A stretch of DNA of 64,000 nt from Bin5 sp965261695 (GCA_965261695.1 OZ253474.1:2046001-2110000); one strand, 5' to 3'. Positions 1 to 8,939 are shown, counted from the stretch's first letter. Notes: generated by a model not told the origin, from the letters alone. A program made the numbers and translations.

Positions 1-1
1 C

Positions 2-163
2 GCCTGGCCGGGCATCGGTTATCTGACTTTGCAGGCCCTGCAACGGCGAGACCTGCCGCTGGTGGAAGCCACCGTATTCCTTGTTGCCTGCATGGTGATC
101 ATCGTCAATCTGCTCGTCGATCTGAGTTATGTCTACCTGAACCCAAGAATACGCTTCCAGTGA
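2..163 (+). CDS. ABC importer permease, OppB/DppB type (C-terminal fragment)
   Basis: Only the last 53 residues are in the window; the gene enters from the left edge. The end reads through a hydrophobic segment (FLVACMVIIVNLLVDLSY) and stops with the tail YVYLNPRIRF. This is the characteristic last membrane helix and C-terminal signature of OppB/DppB-type permeases, in which the helix is followed by DxxYxxxNPRIR. The protein would form one half of the membrane channel of an oligopeptide/dipeptide or similar importer. The next gene downstream is the matching OppC-type subunit, separated by about 90 bases, which supports the call. Substrate cannot be inferred, because the OppB/C family also moves nickel, glutathione and oligosaccharides. 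Confidence 0.85.
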   Translation, partial: AWPGIGYLTLQALQRRDLPLVEATVFLVACMVIIVNLLVDLSYVYLNPRIRFQ

Positions 164-252
164 ACCATGACGATTTCGTGTTGCGTTTTGCCTAACGTCA
201 TCGAGAATTCCGGGGCGCTTTCCGCTCCCCGCAATCTCCTCGCAAAGCCAAA

Positions 253-1227
253 GTGGCCATGTCCGACGCAATAAAATTGTTGCCCAAAGAAAATACGGAA
301 CGCTCGAAAACCGCCTCCCATTGGCGGACCGTTCGCGCCCTGCTGCGCGACCCGGTTACTTTCTTCGCGATACTGATCCTCGCCCTGATTCTGGTTTCGG
401 CGGTGGGGGCAGAGTTGGTCGCGCCCCACGACCCTCTCCAGCAGGACCTGAACCTGCGCAACATTCCCCCCATGTCGTTTGCCAAAGATGACAACGGTTT
501 GTCTATCGGCAGACCCTTCATTTTGGGCACCGACCCACTCGGGCGCGATGTCCTCAGCCGCATGATCTTTGGCGCCCGCGTCTCATTGGCTGTCGGGCTG
601 AGCAGCGCGATCGTCTCCGGCCTGATCGGCAGCCTGCTCGGCATAATCGCCGGTTACTACCGCGGCGCTGTCGATGACCTCATCATGCGCCTGGTCGATA
701 TTCAGATGAGTATCCCCGTCCTCCTCTTGGCGCTGCTCGTGCTCTTCGCCCTCGGCCCCGGCTTCCTCAACCTGGTGGTGGTGCTGGCTATCGTCAGGTG
801 GATGGCCTACGCGCGCCTTGCCCGCGGCCAGACCTTGGCCCTCCGCAACCTACCCTTCATCGACTCCGCCATCGCCATCGGTAGCTCCAATAAGCGCATC
901 ATCTTCCGCCACATCCTCCCCAACGTGTCCTCACCCCTCATCATTCTGAGCACCCTCGAGGTGGCTTCCCTCATTCTGAGTGAGGCAGGGTTGAGCTTTC
1001 TCGGCTTTGGCATCCAGCTGCCGCAGCCCTCCTGGGGTCTCATGATCTCCGGCGGCCGTCAGTATATCGCCACTGCCTGGTGGAATGTGACCTTCCCCGG
1101 CCTCACCATCTTTCTGACCACGCTCAGCCTGAACCTGTTGGCCGCGTCTCTTCGCTCCATCAACGACCCCATACAACGCGAACAATGGTTCAGGAAGAAA
1201 AACGCGCCCTCCAACACCAATGAGTAG
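253..1227 (+). CDS. ABC importer permease, OppC/DppC type
   Basis: A 324-residue inner-membrane permease of the peptide/nickel importer family. A cytoplasmic N-terminal tail is followed by the first helix (about 35-55), the family signature GTDPLGRDVLSRMIFGARVS (about 95-115), and further helices. The EAA-like loop around RHILPNVSSPL and the LSEAGLSFLGFG motif near residue 240 are both typical of OppC. Length is normal for the family. The start may be GTG at 253 or ATG at 259; neither has a strong ribosome site, since only a loose AAAG lies upstream. With the OppB-type gene it forms an operon. No ATPase gene follows; instead a convergent dioxygenase gene ends 24 bases after its stop, so the ATPases and binding protein must lie upstream or elsewhere. 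Confidence 0.92.
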   Translation: MAMSDAIKLLPKENTERSKTASHWRTVRALLRDPVTFFAILILALILVSAVGAELVAPHDPLQQDLNLRNIPPMSFAKDDNGLSIGRPFILGTDPLGRDVLSRMIFGARVSLAVGLSSAIVSGLIGSLLGIIAGYYRGAVDDLIMRLVDIQMSIPVLLLALLVLFALGPGFLNLVVVLAIVRWMAYARLARGQTLALRNLPFIDSAIAIGSSNKRIIFRHILPNVSSPLIILSTLEVASLILSEAGLSFLGFGIQLPQPSWGLMISGGRQYIATAWWNVTFPGLTIFLTTLSLNLLAASLRSINDPIQREQWFRKKNAPSNTNE

Positions 1228-1250
1228 TGCTGTTCTGCCGCAACAATCAA

Positions 1251-2081
1251 TCACAACGCCGACTTGCGCTTCGACGCGCTCCGTTTGCGCGCCCCCTGCT
1301 TGACTTTGTCCCACGATTCCAGCCAGGCGTTCCTGCCGCTATGGCGGATGATGTCGTGGATCGTCGCCCGCGGCTGATATGGCAGATAAAGACCGCAATG
1401 CCACGCCAGGTTGCGGTAGACCATGAAGTCGCCCGGCCCCAAACAGACCTGCACCGCCCCCGGCATCGAGCGGCAGTGCTCGAAATAGAACTGCTCCGCC
1501 TCAGCGTCGCTCCAGTCATCCGGCGCCTGTTTCATAATCGGGTCGCCTGTCGATTCAATCTCGTTCGCCAGATCCTGTTGCCGCAGATGGCTGCCGGGCA
1601 CATACCAGGTGCAGGCGTCCGCGTAAATCGCACAGTTGACCTGATTGAAATAACGCAGATCATGCCAGACGTTCGCCATGAACGACTGCATCTGCACGTC
1701 GCGCGCTTCGGCCGGCACCTCCACCACCCCATCCCGGTGCCAACCACAGTGCCACGGACGTTCCAGCGGCTCCACCAGCAGCCCCATAATGTCCAGATGC
1801 GCATACGTATAGCCAGGCCCCAGCAGCCCCTCAACCGACAACCGTAAATCATCAAGTTCAGCATAATCAATGAACGGCTGCAGGTCGATCTCATCCTCGT
1901 ACTGATCCAGCGGTTGGATGCGCTCTGTCTGCGGCCCATTCAGCTCATGCGCCAGCGCACGCGCCTTGTCCGCCTCTCGCCTTAAATCGGTCAGCAGCGC
2001 CGGCGGGACAACGCCGCGAAAGATCAGGAACCCTTTCTGATGGTACTCATGCACCATCCAATCCTCGAACTGGAATTTCAT
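1251..2081 (-). CDS. Phytanoyl-CoA dioxygenase (PhyH) family protein
   Basis: A 276-residue Fe(II)/2-oxoglutarate-dependent oxygenase of the PhyH family. The facial-triad motif HxD is seen as WHRDG in the middle of the protein. The distal histidine lies in NLAWHCGLYLPYQPR, followed by the arginine expected to bind 2-oxoglutarate. Start chosen at the ATG giving MKFQFEDW, because a strong GAGGAGG lies just upstream; an earlier start would include it in the coding region. Enzymes of this family hydroxylate varied small molecules and the substrate cannot be deduced. It is transcribed toward the ABC permease. A second, distant PhyH protein is encoded near 11.4-12.2 kb; both sit in a catabolic neighbourhood. 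Confidence 0.88.
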   Translation of the reverse strand: MKFQFEDWMVHEYHQKGFLIFRGVVPPALLTDLRREADKARALAHELNGPQTERIQPLDQYEDEIDLQPFIDYAELDDLRLSVEGLLGPGYTYAHLDIMGLLVEPLERPWHCGWHRDGVVEVPAEARDVQMQSFMANVWHDLRYFNQVNCAIYADACTWYVPGSHLRQQDLANEIESTGDPIMKQAPDDWSDAEAEQFYFEHCRSMPGAVQVCLGPGDFMVYRNLAWHCGLYLPYQPRATIHDIIRHSGRNAWLESWDKVKQGARKRSASKRKSAL

Positions 2082-2191
2082 GCCCGTCCTCCTCACGCCA
2101 ACCACCTGGGAACGCAGGCCGTTTCAACGCCGCCAACCGCACAAATCCCGCAGCCGGCGGCAACGAGAGCGCCTGCTTTTTTCTATCCGAT

Positions 2192-2220
2192 TTGTCATTC
2201 AACACTACCACTTATACAAT
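2192..2220 (+). promoter_or_regulatory. Sigma70-like promoter for the solute-binding-protein gene
   Basis: TTGTCA at 2192-2197 and TACAAT at 2215-2220 are separated by exactly 17 bases. This lies 185 bases upstream of the Tat-type solute-binding protein start at 2405, in a 320-base gap without other genes. The call rests on consensus matches only. Confidence 0.5.
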
Positions 2221-2404
2221 TGAAGATGCAACGATAAATTTTTCCCATTGCCGGCGCCAACTGTTGAACATCTTGGCAACCGGCACACAAGCCCGCCCTC
2301 TTACGGCCAAACCTTTGCGCCTTCAGCATTCACGTTGCCGACAACAGAACTGCTCACTTTTTTTGCCCGTATCCGCGCACAACCCGCCAAAGGAGAATGA
2401 CAAG

Positions 2405-3066
2405 ATGGAGAAACTGAACCTCTAAAGGCGGAATTTCCTGAAAACAGTTGGCGTCGTGTCGGCCGGCAGCATTCTGGCTGCCTTTGCGCCGGCAGGCCAG
2501 ATGCCGCAACAGCAGGACGGCGGACCAGCCGCGATGACACACACCTGATCGCATGGTTGGGCGGTTGGACGCCGACCGAAAACATGGAGCGCAGCCAGGA
2601 CAACCCCAACCCGCACAACAAAATCCTGCCGGTGCTCGACGACTGCACGGCAGAGCATCCCGCCGTCGAGATCGAGTGGATCACGCTGCCCTCCGGCGTC
2701 AACAGCCGCGACTGGATGGTCGCCCAGCAGACCGCCGGCGCCGTTCCCCACATCATGCCCGCCGCCCAGAGGATCATCAATGAGGACGTGTACAAAGACT
2801 GGTGGGGGGTCCTTACCAACGCGCTCGCAGAGCCGAACCCCGATATCGCCGCCGGTGAACCGGGCAGCGAACGCTGGCTCGACCAGTTTTGCCCCACGCC
2901 CAACACCATGCTGAACATCGAAGGTAACTTCGACAACGTCGCCTACGGCATCAACACCACCTGGCTCTTCTACAACGTCGGTATGTTTGAAGAGCTTGGC
3001 ATCTCCTTCCCGGCCAGAGATGCCGGCCTGATCGGTACCACTTCATCACATACTCTGCCCCGATAA
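2405..3066 (+). pseudogene. Tat-exported ABC solute-binding protein, broken
   Basis: AAGGAGAATGACAAG precedes ATG 2405, which reads MEKLNL, then an in-frame TAA at codon 7, then RRNFLKTVGVVSAGSILAAF, a textbook twin-arginine signal missing only the serine codon now replaced by the stop (TCA to TAA would do it). The frame ends near 2545 and a shifted frame continues to 3066 with the N-terminal lobe of a family 1 extracellular solute-binding protein (GGWTP, then NTTWLFYNVGMFEELGI, the usual YNxxxFEExGI motif). After about 170 residues homology stops, so the C-terminal two thirds is missing. Stop, frameshift and truncation together mark a dead gene. The family feeds sugar-type ABC importers; none is adjacent. 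Confidence 0.75.
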
Positions 3067-3152
3067 TCAGGGCGTGCGCTATATTGAGCGCATCCGCTCC
3101 GCCATCCAGCACGAGTTCAACTGCGCCGGCCATTGACCACTGGGGGTTCACA

Positions 3153-3899
3153 ATGCACACGAGCCAGGCACTCCGCTCTTCACACTTTCAGTACCGGCGC
3201 ATCAGTGCAGGCGGGCGCGCCCACGTTGGTTTCAGCTCCTTCTGCCCAGAGTACCACGACCAGGACCGCGTCGGCGTCGTCTCGCCCCACCTCGAAGACG
3301 GCATCCTGCACACCGGCTATGCCTTGCTGGCCCTGACCACCGCCTTCTATGATGCGCACAGAAGGCGCGCGCGCGATTTCTTCATCTACCCGCAACATTT
3401 CGCCATCATCGGCGCCGACCAGAGCGGCGTCGCCACGCGCGCCGGGCGCTTGGATCTGAAGCTGGACGAAGACGGCATCGGCGGCGCATGGGGATGGCTC
3501 GATGTCTGGCCCCCCTCGAATTGGCTCACCGCCCCCGCCGCGCCCGCCGCCTTGCTGACTAAGGTCTTCGAATTTCAGATCAACCGGCTGTTCTGGCCGC
3601 AGGACTTTGTCGCCAGAGATGCGCCCCAAGCGGACCTGCTGCCCGACTATGCACGCCGAACACTCAGCACGCGCCTCAAATCGGTCTACTACTACTGCTC
3701 ACCTGCGCCAACCATCGAGATCAACGCCGCCCATCCAGCCGCGGAGATCGTCCGGGCCTGTATCGAACGCCTGCCCTCAGCCGTGCAGCAGGCGCTGCCT
3801 CAAGACCTTGCTTCAGGGTGCCCTCCGCGCCGCCAATCCTACCGGCAGGTCAGCGTCGACGACTTTCTGCAGGATATGGAGAGTTGCTTCGCCGTCTGA
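3153..3899 (+). CDS. Hypothetical protein
   Basis: A 248-residue soluble protein that I do not recognise. The start is ATG 3153, preceded by a G-rich stretch (TGGGGG) at a suitable distance; the frame is open further upstream but only across decayed DNA. Visible features are a run of aromatic and acidic residues, an FFIYPQHFAIIG segment near residue 70, a WGWLDVWPPSNWL tryptophan-rich patch near 115, and YYYCSP near 175. There is no signal peptide, no membrane helix and no known cofactor motif. Codon use matches the neighbours. It follows a decayed binding-protein gene and precedes a small remnant, so it sits in a region of gene decay, though the frame itself is intact. Confidence 0.55.
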   Translation: MHTSQALRSSHFQYRRISAGGRAHVGFSSFCPEYHDQDRVGVVSPHLEDGILHTGYALLALTTAFYDAHRRRARDFFIYPQHFAIIGADQSGVATRAGRLDLKLDEDGIGGAWGWLDVWPPSNWLTAPAAPAALLTKVFEFQINRLFWPQDFVARDAPQADLLPDYARRTLSTRLKSVYYYCSPAPTIEINAAHPAAEIVRACIERLPSAVQQALPQDLASGCPPRRQSYRQVSVDDFLQDMESCFAV

Positions 3900-3924
3900 A
3901 CTGTTGCCTGCGCTACCGCACCAT

Positions 3925-4092
3925 ATGAGCGCCCTGCCAACGACCGCAAGCATCAGGGGAATCATTCTGGTGACCGCGCCCATCCCCATCAGCGGCGGCA
4001 TGCTCCCACTGCCGCACAAGCCGGGCCTGAGCGTTGCCCTGCGCGAAGTGGTGCTGAGTTGGCCGGACGCGCGGGTCGAAGTCAAAGAATAG
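3925..4092 (+). pseudogene. Possible C-terminal gene remnant (enolase-superfamily-like tail)
   Basis: A 55-residue open segment whose end reads GGMLPLPHKPGLSVALREVV. The pattern G-x-L-P-x-P-x-x-PGL-x-V-x-L resembles the closing strand of mandelate racemase/enolase-superfamily enzymes. No upstream part of such a gene is visible, so if the resemblance is real this is only a leftover 3-prime end. The identification is tentative. Confidence 0.25.
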
Positions 4093-4129
4093 TTGAATGA
4101 ATACTGAACTGAACTTCGCTCAACACGAG

Positions 4130-4510
4130 TTAGGATTCGCGCGGCTCTAGAAGCAACTGCAAGCCGGAGATGATCTCCTGCATTCTCCCTGAAGAAAGCG
4201 TACCGATTTTCTCGCTGAGGGCCTGCTTATCCAACGTGACCACCTGCGAAATATTCACAACACTTTGCCCAGGCAAGTTCGCTTCCCCTCTGTTCAGCAG
4301 GACATTGCCCGGAGCAAAGGCTTGTTTCTGATTCGAAGTAATTGCGCAGACAACAACCGTATTGATGCGGCTGAAATTGAACATATTGTTCTGTACAACG
4401 ACGAACGGACGCCTCCACCCAGGCTCCGATCCGTATGGATCATCCAGTTCGACCCAGAAAATGTCGCCTTGTTCGATATACTGTCGAGATGCCCCCATAC
4501 CATTTACCAC
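4130..4510 (-). CDS. MazF/PemK-type endoribonuclease toxin
   Basis: A 126-residue protein of the MazF/PemK family, which cleaves mRNA at short sequences when freed from its antitoxin. Family marks are QGDIFWVELDDPYGSEPGWRRPFVVVQN near residues 14-41 (the G-D-I-x-W-V-x-L-D start and the RP(F/V)VVVQ strand), VCAITSNQ in the middle, and VVNISQVVTLDK toward the end. The start is most likely GTG 4510, which overlaps the antitoxin stop and has AAGGA six bases upstream; ATG 4498 is the alternative. It is translationally coupled to the antitoxin gene. The length is normal and no frameshift is seen, so the toxin looks functional. Confidence 0.9.
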   Translation of the reverse strand: MVNGMGASRQYIEQGDIFWVELDDPYGSEPGWRRPFVVVQNNMFNFSRINTVVVCAITSNQKQAFAPGNVLLNRGEANLPGQSVVNISQVVTLDKQALSEKIGTLSSGRMQEIISGLQLLLEPRES

Positions 4511-4758
4511 CGTTCATCCTTCATCAACTTTCGATGGTACTCCTGAATGCCTCGTTGGATCGCCTTGTCTTCCTCATCGGGGCCATCTTCATACACTTCG
4601 TTTAGCGCTGCAAACATACGTCTCGTTTCATGACGTTCAATAAACTCCTGAACCGCGATTGCGAAAAGTCGGCTTCGAGATATGTCCAACTCCCGCGTAA
4701 GATCCTCTACTTTCGCAAATAGTGAATCGTTCAATGAGATTGCTGTCTTCACTGTCAT
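4504..4758 (-). CDS. MazE/ribbon-helix-helix antitoxin
   Basis: An 84-residue protein starting MTVKTAISLNDSLFAKVEDL, with a ribbon-helix-helix type N-terminus (TAISLNDSLFAKVEDLTRELDISRSRLFAIAVQEF). This is the DNA-binding fold of CopG/MazE-like antitoxins, followed by an acidic, probably unstructured tail that would neutralise the toxin. The start ATG 4758 is fixed by a strong GGAGGAG site just upstream. The stop overlaps the toxin start by a few bases, the usual antitoxin-first order. The RHH domain would normally bind its own promoter region (4759-4830) and repress the pair. Confidence 0.88.
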   Translation of the reverse strand: MTVKTAISLNDSLFAKVEDLTRELDISRSRLFAIAVQEFIERHETRRMFAALNEVYEDGPDEEDKAIQRGIQEYHRKLMKDERW

Positions 4759-5022
4759 ACATCTCCTCCTTCTTTGAATGCGGCGAGGACTTCTTCCATA
4801 CCAAAAGTATAACCGGAAGTTTTTACAACTGTCAATACCGCCCGGACCGGCCCGCAGCAACCGTGTCCATCCCCCCGTCGGCAAATTTTCGGGTTGCCGT
4901 CCGGCGCAAATCTCTATATCATTGAAGAGACGAACATAACGCATTCATCCCGATCGGACATCGGCACAACAAAAACTTACGCTCAACCCCCGTCGCCAAT
5001 ACAATCAATCAGGAGAACCCAG

Positions 5023-5682
5023 ATGTTGTCCGAGCAGATCGCTGCACTCAAGCGCTACGATTCCGCCACCATTTTCAACGCCGTCGCCCTCAAACTGGGG
5101 CTGCCCAACCTCGATTACACCGACCACACCATCCGCTGCCTCCTGCCCGACCTGGGCCTCGTCGTCGGCTTTGCCGTGACCGCCGAGGTCACGACCAACG
5201 ATGAGGACTCCACCGCGCTCGAGTGGATCGACTACTACGACTACCTCGGCAGCCAGCAGGGGCCCCTGATCGCCGTCTTCCAGGACATGGACACCAGCCC
5301 GGGCCGCGGCGCCAGCTTTGGCGATGGCATGGCGCGCGTTCATAAGCGGCTTGGCGTGGAAGGAGTGGTCGTTGGCGGCGCCGTGCGCGATCTGATCGGC
5401 ATCCGCCAGGTCGGGCTCCCCGTCTGGGGCTGGGGCGCCGTGCCCGGCCACGGCCTCTTCAACATGAACCGCTTTGGCGCGCCGGTGACGGTCGGCCGCT
5501 TGCGAATCCATCCCGGTGACCTGGTCCTGGCCGACGGCGACGGCTGTGTGCGCATTCCGACACAACATATCGACGACGTCCTGCGCCTGGCCGAGGAGGT
5601 CAGAACACGCGAAGCCGCCCTCTTCGATTTCTACGAATCGGACACCTTCTCGCTCCAGGCAATGCGCGCCCGCCAAAAATAA
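5023..5682 (+). CDS. RraA-like protein (RNase E inhibitor/aldolase superfamily)
   Basis: A 219-residue RraA-fold protein. Family features are DSATIFNAVALKLG at the N-terminus, GDGMARVHKRLGVEGVVVGGAVRDLIGI (the GGxxRD segment) in the middle, PVWGWG, and HPGDLVLADGDGCVRIP near the C-terminus. Family members include RNase E inhibitors, but most genomic homologues in catabolic settings act as 4-hydroxy-4-methyl-2-oxoglutarate/oxaloacetate aldolases or decarboxylases. The location before a sugar hydrolase favours a catabolic role, which is inference. Start ATG 5023 has AGGAG nine bases upstream. A short heptad repeat follows the gene. Confidence 0.85.
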   Translation: MLSEQIAALKRYDSATIFNAVALKLGLPNLDYTDHTIRCLLPDLGLVVGFAVTAEVTTNDEDSTALEWIDYYDYLGSQQGPLIAVFQDMDTSPGRGASFGDGMARVHKRLGVEGVVVGGAVRDLIGIRQVGLPVWGWGAVPGHGLFNMNRFGAPVTVGRLRIHPGDLVLADGDGCVRIPTQHIDDVLRLAEEVRTREAALFDFYESDTFSLQAMRARQK

Positions 5683-5716
5683 CCGCAGTGAACAGTGAAT
5701 CGAACTTCCACCGCCC

Positions 5717-5751
5717 ACTGGCAACTGGCAACTGGCAACTGACCACTGGTA
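5717..5751 (+). repeat. ACTG-heptad array 1 (five units)
   Basis: Five exact 7-base units follow one another: ACTGGCA three times, then ACTGACC, then ACTGGTA. The array ends four bases before the start codon of the next gene. It belongs to a family of ACTGNNN heptad arrays found at about ten places in this window. Confidence 0.85.
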
Positions 5752-5755
5752 TTCT

Positions 5756-7456
5756 ATGAATCTTAACCAGCAACTCAACGCCCTGCTTACCGATGCGCCC
5801 GGTTTCTGGCAACTCGATGCCTGCGGCGTCACCCGCGCCGAACGCGAAATCCCTTTGCTGTTGCACGGCGCCGCCCATGCGCCGGCAACAGGACTGCGCC
5901 TGCTCCTGCTCGGCGGGTTGTCGGGCAAACCCCAGGACGTCGATCTGGCGCTGGCCGCCTTGAAATCGTATCGCGCCCATCCCGGCCTGTCGGCGCGTAT
6001 CGACCTGCGCGCCGTGCCCTGCGCCAATCCCGACGGCCTCGCCATGAACGTTGCGCCGCACAACGGCGCCGGCGGCAACCCCGGCCACAGCTACCCGCCA
6101 ACCGACGACTTCTTCTACAGTCCGGCCAACCCGGAGGCGCAATATCTGTGGCGCTGGGTCAGCTTCGAGGGGCCCGACCTCGTGCTCGAGCTGCGGGTCG
6201 GCGCCAGCAGCGCCTGGCAGGCCTCCCAACCCTGCCGCCAGCAGTGGCCGCAGCTGTGTGCCGCGCTCGACGCCTCCGCCTTGACGCCCGACAGTTCGCT
6301 GCTGGGCGCGCTGGCGACCGGTCAACCCAACCGGCTGCCTCCCCTTCCCGGCCTGAGCCTGACCTGCGCGCCCGCTGCCCTCGAGGCCGAACTGGGCAAA
6401 CTGTGGGCGGTCCTGGCCGATGCGCAGACCGACAACCACTCCGACCTGTGCCGCGCGCTCCAAACCCGCACCTCACGCACGCCGCTTGACCATGCCCGCA
6501 TCCTCGCGGCCGTCTATGGCCATCAGCTCGAACCGGTCATCTACACGCAGGGCGTCGCCGTCAGCGGTCGCATGCGCTTGGCCGAACTGGATACCGAGAG
6601 CGCAGACCCGGCCGCAGACATCGCAGCCATGGTCGCGCCCTACATGTCCGGCGCCAAAGCGTGGTTCACCCCCGGCGGCGATGGCGGGCCCAATCTGGCC
6701 GGGCTGGTCTGGGCCGACGAGCTGGCCGCGGCCACCGGCGACAGCAGCTATGCCGACCTGCTCGTCCACACGGCCGACCGCTACCGCTCCAGCCGCGCCA
6801 ACGGCGTGCCCATCCCGTCCAATCCCAACTACCAGGTCGAGGACATGTTCTTCAGCGCCGCCGTGCTGGGGCGCGCCTTCAAGCTGACCGGCGACCACGC
6901 CTATCTGCAGATCCTGACGCGCTTCCTGCTGCAGGCCGGCGTGCAGCAGGCCGACGGGCTCTTCTGGCACGACCGCCAGACCCCCTTCTTCTGGGGCCGC
7001 GGCAACGGCTTCGCCGCCCTCAGCTATGCCGAGACGCTCACCTACATGCCCGACGACCACCCCCAGCGGGCGGCCGTGCTTGCGCTCCATCTGCGCCATC
7101 TGCACGCGCTGGCCGCCTACCAGCATCGCAGCGGAATGTGGCATCAGCTGATCGACGCCCCCGGCTCCTACCTGGAGATGAGCGTCACCTGCATGATCGG
7201 CTACGCCCTGGCGCGCGGGCTGCGCCGCGGCTGGCTGGACAGCGCCCACACAGATATGCTGCTGCGCGCCTGGCGCGGCGTCGCCGCCCGCATCGACGAC
7301 CGCGGCGGTCTCGTCGATGTCTGCACCGGCACCGGCGTCCAGCAGAGCCTGCGCCACTATCTCGACCGCCCCGCCATCTTCGGTCTTGACGAACGCGGCG
7401 GCGCGCTGTCGCTCTGGTTCGTCACCGAAATGGAGCGCTTCTTGCGAGAGTGCTGA
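5756..7456 (+). CDS. Fusion: carboxypeptidase-like N-domain plus GH88/GH105 unsaturated glycuronyl hydrolase
   Basis: A 566-residue protein. Residues 1 to about 170 look like a degenerate zinc-carboxypeptidase (M14) or acylase-type domain: a central LLLLGGLSG strand and RAVPCANPDG, matching the NPDG loop, although the HxxE zinc motif is not evident. From about residue 280 the rest matches GH88/GH105 (unsaturated rhamnogalacturonyl hydrolase-like, alpha/alpha barrel): VPIPSNPNYQVEDMFFSAAVLGRAFKLTGD, WGRGNGFAALSYAETL, RSGMWHQLID and GSYLEMSVTCMIGYAL. These enzymes cleave unsaturated sugar residues left by polysaccharide lyases. No signal peptide is seen, so action is probably cytoplasmic. It starts at ATG 5756 with no clear ribosome site; the heptad array occupies that position instead. 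Confidence 0.75.
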   Translation: MNLNQQLNALLTDAPGFWQLDACGVTRAEREIPLLLHGAAHAPATGLRLLLLGGLSGKPQDVDLALAALKSYRAHPGLSARIDLRAVPCANPDGLAMNVAPHNGAGGNPGHSYPPTDDFFYSPANPEAQYLWRWVSFEGPDLVLELRVGASSAWQASQPCRQQWPQLCAALDASALTPDSSLLGALATGQPNRLPPLPGLSLTCAPAALEAELGKLWAVLADAQTDNHSDLCRALQTRTSRTPLDHARILAAVYGHQLEPVIYTQGVAVSGRMRLAELDTESADPAADIAAMVAPYMSGAKAWFTPGGDGGPNLAGLVWADELAAATGDSSYADLLVHTADRYRSSRANGVPIPSNPNYQVEDMFFSAAVLGRAFKLTGDHAYLQILTRFLLQAGVQQADGLFWHDRQTPFFWGRGNGFAALSYAETLTYMPDDHPQRAAVLALHLRHLHALAAYQHRSGMWHQLIDAPGSYLEMSVTCMIGYALARGLRRGWLDSAHTDMLLRAWRGVAARIDDRGGLVDVCTGTGVQQSLRHYLDRPAIFGLDERGGALSLWFVTEMERFLREC

Positions 7457-7470
7457 CATCATTGTCAGAA

Positions 7471-7516
7471 CCCACACCGACCACCGACCACTGGCCACCG
7501 ACCACTGGCCACTGAA
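7471..7516 (+). repeat. ACTG-heptad array 2
   Basis: About six 7-base units of the type CACCGAC/CACTGGC lie between the GH105 fusion gene and the DUF1800 gene. The array ends just before the AGGAGG ribosome site of the latter. Confidence 0.8.
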
Positions 7517-7535
7517 GTGAAGTAAGGAGGAAAAC

Positions 7536-8939
7536 ATGGCGGCTGATGATCTGGGCCTGATTGCCCACTTGCTGCGCCGGGCCGGCTTTGGCGCAGGCAG
7601 AGAGGAGTTGGAGGCGTACGCCCAACAGGGGTACGACCAGGTCGTCGAGGATCTGGTGGAGCCGGAGCGCTGCCCGCCCACCGACGAGGATATCTTGCAG
7701 CGCTACTTCAGCGGCGAAGGACACCAAGTCTACGTCGGCACGTGGATCTACCGCATGATCAACAGCAAACGCCCGCTGGAAGAGAAGATCGCGCTCTTCT
7801 GGCATCATGTCTTTGCCACCGGATATGCCAAGGGCCAGCATGCCGTGGCGATGAACGACCAGATCAATCTGTTCCGCCGCGTCGGCATGAGCAATATGCG
7901 CGCCATATTGCTCGAACTCTCCATGAACCCGGCCATGATCTACTGGCTGGACAACAACGAGAACCGCAAAGGCGAACCCAACGAGAACTATGGACGCGAA
8001 CTGCTGGAACTGTTCTCGATGGGCGTGGGCAACTACTCGGAGGAGGACATCAAGAACTGCGCTCGCGCCTTCACCGGCTGGACCTTCACGCAGCCGGCGC
8101 CCATCTACCCCCACGGCTTCTATCCCCCCCATTTCCACTTCCGCGCCGATCACCACGATGACGGCGAGAAGACCTTCCTCGGCCGCACCGGCAACCTCAA
8201 CGGCGACGACATCATCGACATCATCGTTGCGCAGCCGGCTACCGCCCGTTTCATCTCCCGCCATCTCTACAACTTCTTCGTCGCCGACGAGCCGCAGGTT
8301 CCCTCCTGGAATGTCACGCCGCCCCAGGATCCCGCAGCGATCGAGCTCCTGTCGAACGCCTACCTGGAATCGAAAGGAGAGATGCGCCACGTCCTGCGCA
8401 CGCTCTTCAACAGCGGCTTCTTCAAGGCGGCCCGCTTCAGAAAGGTCAAAAGCCCGACCGAACTGATCACCGGCGTTCTCAAGCTGGTCGGGACCTGGCG
8501 CACGCCAACGCCCGGCATGCCGCACTACGCCGATGCCGCCAAACTGATGGGCCAGGAGTTGTTCAACCCGCCCACGGTCGAGGGTTGGCACACCGGCCAG
8601 GAATGGATCGACGGCGGCATTCTTACCGAACGCGTCAACTTCGCCGTCAACGAGGTGGGCGACGCCTCCAAGCCGGGCATCCAAGCGCTTATCCAGCGGC
8701 TGCAGGCCGAAGGCGGCAGCCTCAGCCCCGAACAGTTCGTCGACGGCTGCCTCGACCTGGCCGGCCCGTTGACCGTCGAGCAGAGCACCCGCGCCGACCT
8801 GGTGCGCTTTGCCCAGAGCGGCGGCGACCTCGTTTTCGGCTCGAACGGCAGCGCCAACGGCCAGACCGACCACAACACAGAGCGCATCATTCTTTTGCTT
8901 CAACTGATCGTCGCCGCACGCGAATATCAGTTCGCCTGA
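7536..8939 (+). CDS. DUF1800 family protein
   Basis: A 467-residue DUF1800 protein. The N-terminus LIAHLLRRAGFGAGREELEAY is the family signature (LLRRAGFG). Downstream come EKIALFWHHVFATG, NENYGRELLELFSMGVGNYSEEDIKNCARAFTGW (the very conserved NENxARELxELxxLG block) and HHDDGEKTFLGRTG. Function is unknown. In many bacteria it is paired with a DUF1501 gene, exactly as here, and the pair is thought to act at the envelope. No signal peptide is visible. Start ATG 7536 has AGGAGG seven bases upstream. Confidence 0.93.
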   Translation: MAADDLGLIAHLLRRAGFGAGREELEAYAQQGYDQVVEDLVEPERCPPTDEDILQRYFSGEGHQVYVGTWIYRMINSKRPLEEKIALFWHHVFATGYAKGQHAVAMNDQINLFRRVGMSNMRAILLELSMNPAMIYWLDNNENRKGEPNENYGRELLELFSMGVGNYSEEDIKNCARAFTGWTFTQPAPIYPHGFYPPHFHFRADHHDDGEKTFLGRTGNLNGDDIIDIIVAQPATARFISRHLYNFFVADEPQVPSWNVTPPQDPAAIELLSNAYLESKGEMRHVLRTLFNSGFFKAARFRKVKSPTELITGVLKLVGTWRTPTPGMPHYADAAKLMGQELFNPPTVEGWHTGQEWIDGGILTERVNFAVNEVGDASKPGIQALIQRLQAEGGSLSPEQFVDGCLDLAGPLTVEQSTRADLVRFAQSGGDLVFGSNGSANGQTDHNTERIILLLQLIVAAREYQFA

